This document shows positions 34,678 to 41,582 of a stretch of DNA of 41,582 nucleotides, one piece after another. This DNA comes from Ruminococcus sp. (lineage in GTDB: Bacteria > Bacillota > Clostridia > Oscillospirales > Ruminococcaceae), in the NCBI GenBank assembly GCA_017543595.1, contig JAFYFU010000003.1:1-41582 (forward strand), read 5' to 3'. The notes beneath the pieces are model-generated. The model saw only the letters and a list, made by a program, of their open reading frames with translations, was not told where the DNA came from and searched no databases. The first letter of the stretch is position 1. Each line of letters starts with the position of its first letter. Position numbers and translations under genes: made by a program.

Positions 34678-35040
34678 TTACCCCTTTTCATCATGAATTT
34701 TGTCGATACGTTTTTTGAGTTCGTTCGGCGGTATTCCCATATCGAGTGCAGAAACGGTTACTTTGTCGAAATCCGCAAGGGCGGAATCCCTGAACTGTTC
34801 CATTTTCTGTTTTGAGATAAAACTGCCACGCCCCGGAACGGAATAAATTATCCCGTTTCTTTCGAGTTCCTGATAGGCTTTTGCGACAGTATTGGGATTG
34901 ACACCTGAATTTTTCGCAAAACTCCTCACGCTTGGAAGCTGTTCGTTTTCGCTCAGTGTACCGTTGAGAACGAGTTCTATGATTTTTTTGCAAATCTGCT
35001 CATAGATAGGCACACGGCTTGTAAGGTCGATAGAAAACAT
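34678..35040 (-). CDS. GntR family regulator, YtrA subfamily
   Basis: The 120-residue protein is a short GntR regulator of the YtrA type: a winged helix-turn-helix (VPIYEQICKKIIELVLNG, LPSVRSFAKNSGVNPNTVAKAYQEL, IIYSVPGRGSFIS) followed by only a small dimerising helix region (about residues 75-118). YtrA-type proteins repress their own ABC-transporter operon, and the site of action is likely the 39-bp palindrome at 35054-35092, directly in the leader. The start MFSIDLTSRVP follows AAAGGAG; an in-frame ATG 23 codons earlier would start inside the palindrome and has no SD. It is the first gene of the operon. Confidence 0.94.
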   Translation of the reverse strand: MFSIDLTSRVPIYEQICKKIIELVLNGTLSENEQLPSVRSFAKNSGVNPNTVAKAYQELERNGIIYSVPGRGSFISKQKMEQFRDSALADFDKVTVSALDMGIPPNELKKRIDKIHDEKG

Positions 35041-35053
35041 AGGCACTCCTTTC

Positions 35054-35092
35054 TGTAATATGTGTACTGTATTGTGTAGTACGGTTATTACA
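35054..35092 (-). promoter_or_regulatory. 39-bp nested palindrome, probable GntR operator
   Basis: On the plus strand TGTAATA-tgt-GTACT-(9 nt)-AGTAC-ggt-TATTACA: two inverted arms on each side with equal 3-nt gaps around a 9-nt centre. It begins 5 nt downstream of the -10 box of the GntR promoter and covers the likely start of transcription, the usual place for a repressor. Confidence 0.75.
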
Positions 35093-35097
35093 CTTAT

Positions 35098-35126
35098 ATC
35101 ATAGCACATAATTTTTTATTTGTCAA
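35098..35126 (-). promoter_or_regulatory. Promoter of the GntR-ABC operon
   Basis: On the minus strand TTGACA (35121-35126), a 17-nt spacer and TATGAT (35098-35103), directly before the palindrome. Confidence 0.85.
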
Positions 35127-35146
35127 TAGGATTTTGAAATTTTCAT

Positions 35147-35172
35147 AAAAAAAATCTCCCCTTTGCGGGGAG
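35147..35172 (-). terminator. Terminator of the coiled-coil membrane protein gene
   Basis: On the minus strand CTCCCC and GGGGAG form the stem around GCAAA, followed by A and an eight-T run. It lies directly after the stop at 35179. Confidence 0.88.
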
Positions 35173-35178
35173 GAAAAA

Positions 35179-36072
35179 TTATTTGCTTAAATCATTTATT
35201 ATATCATCAAAGACCTGAAAATCCCTGTCATAAGTTTCCTGCATTTTGTCGGCACTTGAATACATTAATTTTCTCGGTTTGCGTATTGCGAGGAAAATCC
35301 CGTCTTTTATATATTTCTTTTCAACGCCTGATTTTTCTGCTATATCGGTGTTTTCAAGCATGAACTTATAGCCTTTTACATTGGGGTTGTCGGGGTAGAT
35401 TTCGCTTAAATCCACGAAAACGTCATCGGGATTCAGGACGCTTTCGATTTTATCGTTTCCGAAAACTATAACGGAATCTGCGGACTGCAATTCTGCGGTT
35501 AATTTTGTATCAACGCCGTTTGCGTAGTTTTTCTGCGGATTGTCCGTATAGGGGATATAATAGAGAGAAACGAGAATTTCGCCGTTTTTGTTATTGTCTC
35601 CGCAGAATGATTCAATATATTTGTCAAGGTCTGATTCTTCGCAGAGGGTCTGATTTTCTGCGATAAACAAAACCGTCATATCGGGACGGGGCTTGTTGAT
35701 AAGGCTTGTTATGAGGAAAAATACAAATAAAGCCGTTACGATTCCCATGCCGAGCCACCATTTGCTGTGATAGAAGAAATTGCCTATTTTCTGGAAAAAA
35801 CTTAATTTAATTTCTTCGGGCTGTTCTTCGTGGATAATTTCGCTTTCCGAGATTATACCCTGTTTAAGGCGGAGCAATTCTTTTCTTTCTTCTTCGAGCC
35901 GTCTGTCATGTTCTTCCTGTTTTTTTCTTTGTCTTTCGGCGATTTTTCTTTGGAGTTCCTCTTGTTTCAGTCTTTCTTCTTCGAGTTTTTTCTCCTGCAT
36001 TTCCCTTGCATTTTCAAAGACACTTTTTGAAATATGCAGTTTTTCGTCATCTGTATTTTTATTTTTATCCAT
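35179..36072 (-). CDS. Coiled-coil, single-pass membrane protein of unknown function
   Basis: No family is recognised. The 297-residue protein starts MDKNKNTDDEKLHISKSVF, followed by a highly charged Glu/Lys/Arg coiled coil (about residues 23-70), a short acidic linker, and one membrane helix (WWLGMGIVTALFVFFLITSL, about 106-125). After it comes an extracytoplasmic domain of about 165 residues with a mixed alpha/beta pattern (MTVLFIAENQTLCEESDLDK, SADSVIVFGNDKIES, FVDLSEIYPDNPNVKG). This last part resembles a periplasmic-binding-like or von Willebrand-like sensor fold only in outline. I chose the second ATG, 8 nt after ACGGAGG. The gene is divergent from moxR, sharing an intergenic region with back-to-back promoters. 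Confidence 0.75.
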   Translation of the reverse strand: MDKNKNTDDEKLHISKSVFENAREMQEKKLEEERLKQEELQRKIAERQRKKQEEHDRRLEEERKELLRLKQGIISESEIIHEEQPEEIKLSFFQKIGNFFYHSKWWLGMGIVTALFVFFLITSLINKPRPDMTVLFIAENQTLCEESDLDKYIESFCGDNNKNGEILVSLYYIPYTDNPQKNYANGVDTKLTAELQSADSVIVFGNDKIESVLNPDDVFVDLSEIYPDNPNVKGYKFMLENTDIAEKSGVEKKYIKDGIFLAIRKPRKLMYSSADKMQETYDRDFQVFDDIINDLSK

Positions 36073-36101
36073 AAAATCCTCCGTAAATTTATTCACGGTA
36101 T

Positions 36102-36130
36102 ATTATAACATATTTTAAAACCTTATGCAA
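36102..36130 (-). promoter_or_regulatory. Promoter of the coiled-coil membrane protein gene
   Basis: On the minus strand TTGCAT (36125-36130), a 17-nt spacer and TATAAT (36102-36107). Confidence 0.8.
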
Positions 36131-36150
36131 GAGCGATTTTCAAATTATAC

Positions 36151-36179
36151 TTGCAATAGTTTCTTTAAAGTGATATAAT
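36151..36179 (+). promoter_or_regulatory. Promoter of the moxR operon
   Basis: TTGCAA (36151-36156), a 17-nt spacer and TATAAT (36174-36179). It lies back to back with the divergent promoter at 36102-36130, 20 nt apart. Confidence 0.82.
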
Positions 36180-36207
36180 ATACTTAACAGGTAAAAATTA
36201 AAGACTA

Positions 36208-36240
36208 TTAAAGTGCAAAATCTGACGATTTTAAATAGGA
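36208..36240 (+). repeat. Structured element, 3' tail only, before moxR
   Basis: TTAAAGTGCAAAATCT is followed by GACGATTTTAAATAGGAG, identical to the A-type tail at 2696-2716 and to the minus-strand copy at 1900-1918. The 5' arms and loop are gone. The SD AGGAG at its end is 7 nt before the moxR start codon. Confidence 0.75.
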
Positions 36241-36247
36241 GTTATTT

Positions 36248-37198
36248 ATGAATAGTTATCAGCAGCAAATAAACAGTATCGTAAGTGAAGTAAAAAAAGC
36301 CGTTATCGGCAAAGACCAGATTATTATAAAAGTATTGCTTGCCATTTTATGCAAGGGTCATATTCTCATTGAGGATATCCCGGGAGTGGGAAAAACTACT
36401 CTTGCACTTGCATTTTCAAAGGCTTTGTCTCTTGAACACAACAGAATGCAGTTTACTCCCGATGTACTGCCCTCAGATGTTACGGGCTTTTCGGTGTACA
36501 ACAAGCAGACAAATAATTTTGAGTTCCGAAAAGGCGTTGCTTTCTGCAATCTTTTTCTTGCGGACGAAATAAACCGTACATCAAGCAAAACCCAGTCGGC
36601 TTTACTTGAATTAATGGAGGAAAAAAGCATAACCGTTGACGGAACAACATACAGACTTCCTCAGCCCTATACCGTAATTGCCACACAGAATCCCATAGGT
36701 TCGGCAGGAACGCATAATCTCCCCGATTCACAGCTTGACAGGTTCATGATAAAATTAAGTATGGGCTATCCCGATTTTCAGGGAGAAGTTTCTATTTTAA
36801 AATCAAAATTCAATGCAAATCCTCTTTCAGCAGTTGAGGCAGTCGCAAATGCTGACACTATTCTTGAATTGCAGGAATATATATCGAATATATATATAGA
36901 TGACAGGATTTATGAATATATAGTTTCTCTTTCGTCAGCGACAAGAAATCACCCAATGTTAAAACTCGGAATAAGTCCCAGAGGTACTCTTGCGCTTATG
37001 CAGATTTCAAAGGGAATAGCCGTTGCAATGGGCAGGGATTATGTAATTCCCGATGATGTCACATATATATGTGCAGATGTATTTTCCCACAGGCTTATGC
37101 TGAGTTCAAAGGCTAAACTTTCCGAAACGACTGCCGAAAGCATAGTGGCGGATATAATAAGAAAAGTTCCTGCTCCGGGAATATCTTCAAAAGGGTAA
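36248..37198 (+). CDS. MoxR family AAA+ ATPase
   Basis: MoxR ATPases act as chaperones for the maturation of partner proteins and are typically encoded beside DUF58 and transglutaminase genes, as here. The 316-residue protein has Walker A EDIPGVGKTTLA (about residues 37-48), Walker B NLFLADEINRTSSKTQSALLE with MEEKSITVDG, sensor 1 VIATQNPIGSAGTHNLPDSQ and sensor 2 ISPRGTLALMQISKG. The lid domain follows, rich in helices. The SD belongs to the repeated element tail. It is the first gene of a four-gene operon; DUF58 follows 5 nt after the stop. A role in envelope maturation is inferred from the context. Confidence 0.95.
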   Translation: MNSYQQQINSIVSEVKKAVIGKDQIIIKVLLAILCKGHILIEDIPGVGKTTLALAFSKALSLEHNRMQFTPDVLPSDVTGFSVYNKQTNNFEFRKGVAFCNLFLADEINRTSSKTQSALLELMEEKSITVDGTTYRLPQPYTVIATQNPIGSAGTHNLPDSQLDRFMIKLSMGYPDFQGEVSILKSKFNANPLSAVEAVANADTILELQEYISNIYIDDRIYEYIVSLSSATRNHPMLKLGISPRGTLALMQISKGIAVAMGRDYVIPDDVTYICADVFSHRLMLSSKAKLSETTAESIVADIIRKVPAPGISSKG

Positions 37199-37203
37199 GA
37201 ATT

Positions 37204-38397
37204 ATGCTTATAATGAAAATACTTTTCGCCCTGCTGATAATAATAAGCGGAATATTCTATGTCATGTACCTTTGGGATTTTGCGCTTGTTTTGTTTGTCA
37301 TAATGCTTGTAATGCCTGTTTTCATGTTTGTTTTCGGATATTTCGCAAAGAAGAAAATAAAAATCGGATTTTACATAAAAGACGAATCCGTCATGAAAAA
37401 TCAGGAATTTCCCATAAAATTAAATATAGAAAACGGCAGTATTTTTCCTGTCGGAAAGGCAGAGGCAGTTATTGAGTATTACAATGTATTCAATAACCAG
37501 ATACATTCTTTCAAGCTTTTAATGCCCGTTCAGGACAGAAACGAACAAAGCGTTTCATTTAATTTAAGTTCGCAGTTCTGCGGAATAGTCAAGATAAGAT
37601 GTGCATATGTCAAAATATTTGACCCTTTAAGGCTTTTCAAATTCAAAGTCGGAAAGAATACAAACGCTCAGATAGCCGTTATTCCCGAAGGTCAGGAAAT
37701 AGACGGAATTGCAAGCAGTACGGACAGAGTAAACGAAGAAAGCAATAATTTTTCAGATATAAAATCGGGAGATGACCCCTCGGAAGTTTTTGACCTGAGA
37801 AATTATATTGCAGGTGACAAGCCGAACAGAATACACTGGAAATTAAGCTCCAAAAAAGATGAATTTATCGTAAAGGAATACAGCCTGCCGATTGATGTGC
37901 CGTCAGTTATATTTTTGAATCTTATGTGCTATGAGGATTCCGAATATACCCTCCCCGTTTTTGATACCCTTATGGAAACTTTTATTTCCCTGTCAAAATT
38001 CATGCTTGAAAACGAAAGAACGCATACCGTAATATATTTTGACGAAACAAGAGGAGTATTCACCGAAAAAATCATAAGCAGTATGAATAAACTGTCCGAG
38101 ACAGTTTCGGAACTTATATTCTCAATAAGCGATAATCTGTACTGCGAACCGCCTGAACTTTATTTCAGCGAAAACCCGAATCTTTCATTTTCGTCATTTA
38201 ATTTTGTGACATCTGCGCCGAATACCAATATTCTCTCATATATAGACGAAAATACGGACGCTGATTTTAAAAATGCAATGGTTGTCGTAAAGGATTACAA
38301 TGAAGCTCTCGGAGCAGAGAACAAATATTCCGAACTGAGGGAAATCCCCGTTGCAATCGGCAAAGTAAGCACTTCAATAAAGGATATAGAGCTGTAA
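37204..38397 (+). CDS. DUF58 family membrane protein
   Basis: This 397-residue protein starts with two membrane helices (FALLIIISGIFYVMYLWDF and VLFVIMLVMPVFMFVFGYF, together residues 6-48), followed by a beta-rich domain and the DUF58 signature: SGDDPSEVFDLRNYIAGD, NRIHWKLSSKKDEFIVKEY (about residues 192-230). The C-terminal part has a von Willebrand A-like fold with a degenerate metal site, as in this family. DUF58 proteins are the partners of MoxR ATPases. The start MLIMKIL follows AAAAGGGTAAG; a second ATG three codons on is possible. The stop overlaps the next ATG by 4 nt (ATGA). Confidence 0.92.
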   Translation: MLIMKILFALLIIISGIFYVMYLWDFALVLFVIMLVMPVFMFVFGYFAKKKIKIGFYIKDESVMKNQEFPIKLNIENGSIFPVGKAEAVIEYYNVFNNQIHSFKLLMPVQDRNEQSVSFNLSSQFCGIVKIRCAYVKIFDPLRLFKFKVGKNTNAQIAVIPEGQEIDGIASSTDRVNEESNNFSDIKSGDDPSEVFDLRNYIAGDKPNRIHWKLSSKKDEFIVKEYSLPIDVPSVIFLNLMCYEDSEYTLPVFDTLMETFISLSKFMLENERTHTVIYFDETRGVFTEKIISSMNKLSETVSELIFSISDNLYCEPPELYFSENPNLSFSSFNFVTSAPNTNILSYIDENTDADFKNAMVVVKDYNEALGAENKYSELREIPVAIGKVSTSIKDIEL

Positions 38398-41102
38398 TGA
38401 AAAAAAATAAAAAGGATAAAAATATTAACAGTAACGGCATTACCATAAGCGACAGCATTGTAATGTCAGTAAGAAAAAAGAAACTCAACCTCAGAAAGCC
38501 CGAAGCACTTATTATAGCCTTTATCGGTTATTTTTCGGTTGCAATGGCGTTTCTTGAAATGTTCCCCCTGAAATACAATAAAAGTGCGGTTTTATTCGCA
38601 GGTATTGCATTTTCGCTGTTTTACGGAATTTCTTCCGCAGTCGGAAAGAATCTTATCCTGATAAACAGTGTTTCCTCCGTGGGAGCGATATTTATTGCAT
38701 ATAAAAGTGCCGAAAGAATAACGGACGGCTATAAATTCATGTATAATACAATATACAAGACCGCATATCTGACGGAGATAGAATATTATAAATTTCTTGA
38801 ACCGTCACAGGAAAGAGTTTCCGTCACGGCATTTATTATATTATACCTGTGGCTTATGGCACTGATAATATATTTCTTTACGGTACACCACCCGAATACG
38901 ATACTTCCCCTGCTGATTACTTTTCCGCCGATAGAAATAGGGCTTTATCATGGAATAAAAATGCCGATAATATATGGAGTCCTCACAATTGCTTACTGGC
39001 TTGCGCTTTTGTCAATGACCAATACCGACCTCGGAGAATATTCAGGCGGTACGGGCGGTTTCGTCAGAAAAGAAAATATATTTTTCCCGAAAAGGCAAAT
39101 GCGCCTTAAAGTTACCGAAAAATGCGGACTTTATATAATGGTTCTTATAGTTATGATATCGCTTGCGGCTGTCGGTGTCATAAAAATTACGGGCTATGAA
39201 AGAAGTGAATCAATAAACCGCAAGAGAATTGAAGTCAGGGACGCTGTTGAATCTTTTACCATGGAGGATTTTGCGAACAGTATTTCAGCCATAACAAAGG
39301 CTTTCGGCTTTGATTTCAAGTATGAAAGCCATAAGCTCGGAAATATCGACCATATGAGATACAAGAACGTAACTGATATGATTGTCACTTTTGACCATGA
39401 ATATGACGGGGCGGTTTATCTGAAAGAGTTTACCTGTGCGGACTATGCGGACAACGAATGGTTTGACCTTACATCAGATATATATAAAAATAAAATATTT
39501 GACGATTTCAGGAAATATAATATATATCCGCAGGATTTCCCGTCACTTTTCAATTTTGCCATGCAGAACGACAACAGATATAAGATTACAATAAATTCAA
39601 ATCTGAAAAAAGACAAGGTATTTTTCCCGTGCGGAACAATAAATACGGGCGATGTCACATATGAAAATTCGGGAGATGTTTCACTCAGTCAGGACAATAA
39701 AAAAACTTATGACTGCAATTTCAGCCGTGCGGATATTTCCGAGACAGCTTCAATGCTCGGCGAAACAATGAGGTCATTGTATTATCTCTATGATTTCGAC
39801 AACAGTCTGGGCTGGCAGGATATTCTTTCCGATTACTGCAACGAAAATGACCTTCTTGACTATTATGACTGCTTTGCCGTCAATTCCGAATTTTATCCCT
39901 ATGCGGACGTATATTCCTATCCGCAGATAGTATTGGGACAGCTTTTGCAGTCGGAATATAAAAATTTTGTCTATGCCAATTATTTGAAAGTTCCCGATAA
40001 TTCAAATATGAAAGAAGTAAAGAACGAATATTACGATATAATTGACTATTCGCTGAAATATGCCGAAACGGCTCAGGAAAAAATTAAAGTTCTCGAAGAA
40101 ATAAGAGAAAAAATGGCTCATGATGTTAAGTATTCCCTTGACGCAGGGCGCACTCCTTCAAACCGAGATTTCGTCAATTATTTTCTTCTCGAAAATAAAA
40201 AAGGCTACTGCACCCATTACGCAACTTCGGGAGTTATTCTCGCAAGAATGGCAGGAATCCCCGCAAGATATGCTTCGGGATATATAATAGTCGGAGAGGA
40301 TTTCAATGACGACAGCAGGAACGGTGACGGTTCGTATACCATTGAACTCAAAGATAACCGAAGTCATGCATGGGCTGAAATATATCTTGACGGTTACGGC
40401 TGGCTTCCCTTTGAGTTTACCGCAGGATATTCAAATCAGAAAATAGATACTTCCCCCGAAACGACTACCGCTGTACCGCAGGAAACTACCGAATCGGTCA
40501 CGACTGCCGCAGAGGAGAAACCCGAAAAGAAATCTGAAACCCCTGCAACCACTACCCAAAAGCATGAGCAGAATATTCCGCAGACTACTACCAAAGCCGT
40601 TCAGAATCAGACGGAAGTTACTGATTCAAATGAAGAAAATAATAAGCCCATGGAAATTAAGCCCCTCCCCGAATCCGCAAAGAATATAATTTCCGTGACG
40701 GTTATAATTATCCTTGCGGTAATCCTCGTATGGATAAGGAGAAATCTTATGATTCAGCTCAGGGAAAGACATTTCACGGAGGGCAAAAATTCCGCAAGAA
40801 TGGCTTATATGTATGAATATGCCGAAAAACTTATCAAAGAACTCGGAATATCAAGGGAGAATATGCAGTATATTGAATATGCGGGAATTACGGAAGAAAA
40901 ACTCGGCGGAGAATATTTTGAAAAGGGCAGATTTGAGAAATTCGTAAATTCGGCACTTCATTCGCAGTTCAGTCCGCATGACCCGACAGATGAGGAATTG
41001 CAGGAACAGCTTGAATTTATCGGGATTCTGACGGCTAATATATCCGAAAAGTTATCTGAAAAAGATAAGCTGATACTTAAATATGTAAAAGCATTAATAT
41101 AA
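38397..41102 (+). CDS. TgpA-like transglutaminase membrane protein
   Basis: The 901-residue protein has a DUF3488/TgpA-type N-terminal part with six to seven membrane helices (residues 33-265), a large outer domain with a transglutaminase-like fold, then a T-rich linker (about 685-750), one membrane helix (about 765-782, ISVTVIIILAVILVWIRR) and a helical cytoplasmic tail of about 115 residues (DUF4129-like). Catalytic Cys605 is in GYCTHYATSGVILARMAGIPA and His657 in RSHAWAEI; the third position lies in WLPFEFTAG. The linker with TTTAVPQETTESVTTAAEE resembles those of the dockerin enzymes in this window. It overlaps DUF58 by 4 nt. Proteins of this kind are needed for envelope integrity in other bacteria; the substrate is unknown. 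Confidence 0.92.
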   Translation: MKKNKKDKNINSNGITISDSIVMSVRKKKLNLRKPEALIIAFIGYFSVAMAFLEMFPLKYNKSAVLFAGIAFSLFYGISSAVGKNLILINSVSSVGAIFIAYKSAERITDGYKFMYNTIYKTAYLTEIEYYKFLEPSQERVSVTAFIILYLWLMALIIYFFTVHHPNTILPLLITFPPIEIGLYHGIKMPIIYGVLTIAYWLALLSMTNTDLGEYSGGTGGFVRKENIFFPKRQMRLKVTEKCGLYIMVLIVMISLAAVGVIKITGYERSESINRKRIEVRDAVESFTMEDFANSISAITKAFGFDFKYESHKLGNIDHMRYKNVTDMIVTFDHEYDGAVYLKEFTCADYADNEWFDLTSDIYKNKIFDDFRKYNIYPQDFPSLFNFAMQNDNRYKITINSNLKKDKVFFPCGTINTGDVTYENSGDVSLSQDNKKTYDCNFSRADISETASMLGETMRSLYYLYDFDNSLGWQDILSDYCNENDLLDYYDCFAVNSEFYPYADVYSYPQIVLGQLLQSEYKNFVYANYLKVPDNSNMKEVKNEYYDIIDYSLKYAETAQEKIKVLEEIREKMAHDVKYSLDAGRTPSNRDFVNYFLLENKKGYCTHYATSGVILARMAGIPARYASGYIIVGEDFNDDSRNGDGSYTIELKDNRSHAWAEIYLDGYGWLPFEFTAGYSNQKIDTSPETTTAVPQETTESVTTAAEEKPEKKSETPATTTQKHEQNIPQTTTKAVQNQTEVTDSNEENNKPMEIKPLPESAKNIISVTVIIILAVILVWIRRNLMIQLRERHFTEGKNSARMAYMYEYAEKLIKELGISRENMQYIEYAGITEEKLGGEYFEKGRFEKFVNSALHSQFSPHDPTDEELQEQLEFIGILTANISEKLSEKDKLILKYVKALI

Positions 41103-41112
41103 GGAGGTTTCT

Positions 41113-41582
41113 ATGTTAAGCATAAACAAAGACAAACTCACAAAGGCAATAATAATGATAGCCTCGGGACTGCTTATAGCTTTCTTTCCGGGAGTGATAA
41201 ACAAGCTTTTCTATATAACGGGAGTGCTTGTAATAGCAGTAAGCGTTATAACCCTTGCCATAAAACTCATAACGGGAAACGGAATACTTTCATCTGTAAA
41301 TAATATAGTCGGAATAATCGCAGGTGCTTTGATAATATGGTTTCCCTCACTGATAACTGTCGGTATACCGCTTATCGCAGGAATAATGATAGGCTTTTCG
41401 GGAATAGACAGAATATTCAGGTCAATAGAAAACGGTCTTGACAAGAAAAGTCTGATAATGGGAATAATATGCGTCATAGCAGGCGGAATACTTGTCTTTT
41501 ATAATAATGACGTTTCAAATACCATGAGAATAATAATCGGTCTTGTCCTTGTCGGAATGGGAGTATTCAATCTTTTCATAAA
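41113..41582 (+). CDS. DUF308/HdeD-like membrane protein, 3' end outside the window
   Basis: The frame starts at ATG 41113 with AAGGAGG 6 nt upstream and stays open to the last base (156 codons). It is very hydrophobic, with paired helices IMIASGLLIAFFPGVINKLF, FYITGVLVIAVSVITLAI and VGIIAGALIIWFPSLITVG, GIPLIAGIMIGFSGIDRIF, then a third pair from LIMGIICVIAGGILVF. The repeated pattern of two helices with a small loop containing FPG or FPS is that of DUF308/HdeD membrane proteins, often linked to acid or envelope stress. It is the fourth gene of the moxR operon, 10 nt after the TgpA stop. Family call is likely; function is not known. Confidence 0.78.
   Translation, partial: MLSINKDKLTKAIIMIASGLLIAFFPGVINKLFYITGVLVIAVSVITLAIKLITGNGILSSVNNIVGIIAGALIIWFPSLITVGIPLIAGIMIGFSGIDRIFRSIENGLDKKSLIMGIICVIAGGILVFYNNDVSNTMRIIIGLVLVGMGVFNLFI

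Overview
The window looks like a plant-fibre-degrading Ruminococcus relative (Bacillota, Oscillospiraceae), close to R. flavefaciens, R. albus or R. champanellensis. The clues are secreted enzymes with type I dockerins and Thr-rich linkers, strong Shine-Dalgarno (SD) sites, TTGACA-N17-TATAAT promoters, low-to-moderate GC, and a complete nine-gene V-type ATPase operon. I saw no transposase, CRISPR array, rRNA or tRNA.

Layout. 2-832: a CBM-dockerin fragment of higher GC joined in frame to the C-terminal half of 6-phosphofructokinase, probably an assembly chimera at a contig edge. 883-2340 (minus): an S1-domain protein and a 114-residue unknown. 2562-7154: a housekeeping run of DUF951, prfA, sua5/tsaC, coaE and an M18 aminopeptidase. 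A 52-residue rubredoxin lies on the minus strand at 7192-7350. 7625-11732: pcrA, pyk and a DUF1292 protein. 11936-13657: a secreted CE1-like esterase with an internal dockerin. 13764-16739: a 57-residue unknown, then a GH25 lysozyme-like membrane protein and a NYN-domain nuclease (both minus). 17155-25620: the V-ATPase operon F-I-K-E-C-G-A-B-D, whose ring subunit carries every Na+ ligand known from Enterococcus hirae NtpK. 25761-27698: a GH5 cellulase with dockerin, split by an in-frame TAG just before the region holding the catalytic nucleophile. 27735-30415: rpsO and pnp with structured leader RNA. 30544-31539: a leucine-rich-repeat protein. 31574-35040 (minus): a GntR regulator with an ABC exporter, behind a 39-bp palindromic operator. 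35179-36072 (minus): a coiled-coil membrane protein. 36248-41582: MoxR, DUF58, TgpA-like transglutaminase and a DUF308/HdeD-like membrane protein that runs off the window.

The most unusual signal is a repeated, structured element directly upstream of three transcription units: the S1 gene, the DUF951-prfA operon and moxR. Each full unit is a long two-helix hairpin with a conserved 32-33-nt loop, a one-sided CCTNAAAA bulge and a tail GACGATTTTAAATA that ends in the SD sequence. The helices differ between copies by compensating base changes, the orientation toward the gene is constant, and units occur in tandem. This could be a tandem cis-regulatory RNA class or a mobile hairpin that enters ribosome-binding sites and rebuilds them.

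The genes fit a fibrolytic anaerobe: extracellular dockerin enzymes release sugars, PFK and pyruvate kinase sit in glycolysis, the V-ATPase couples ATP to a predicted sodium gradient, and the remaining clusters serve translation, RNA decay, repair and envelope stress.
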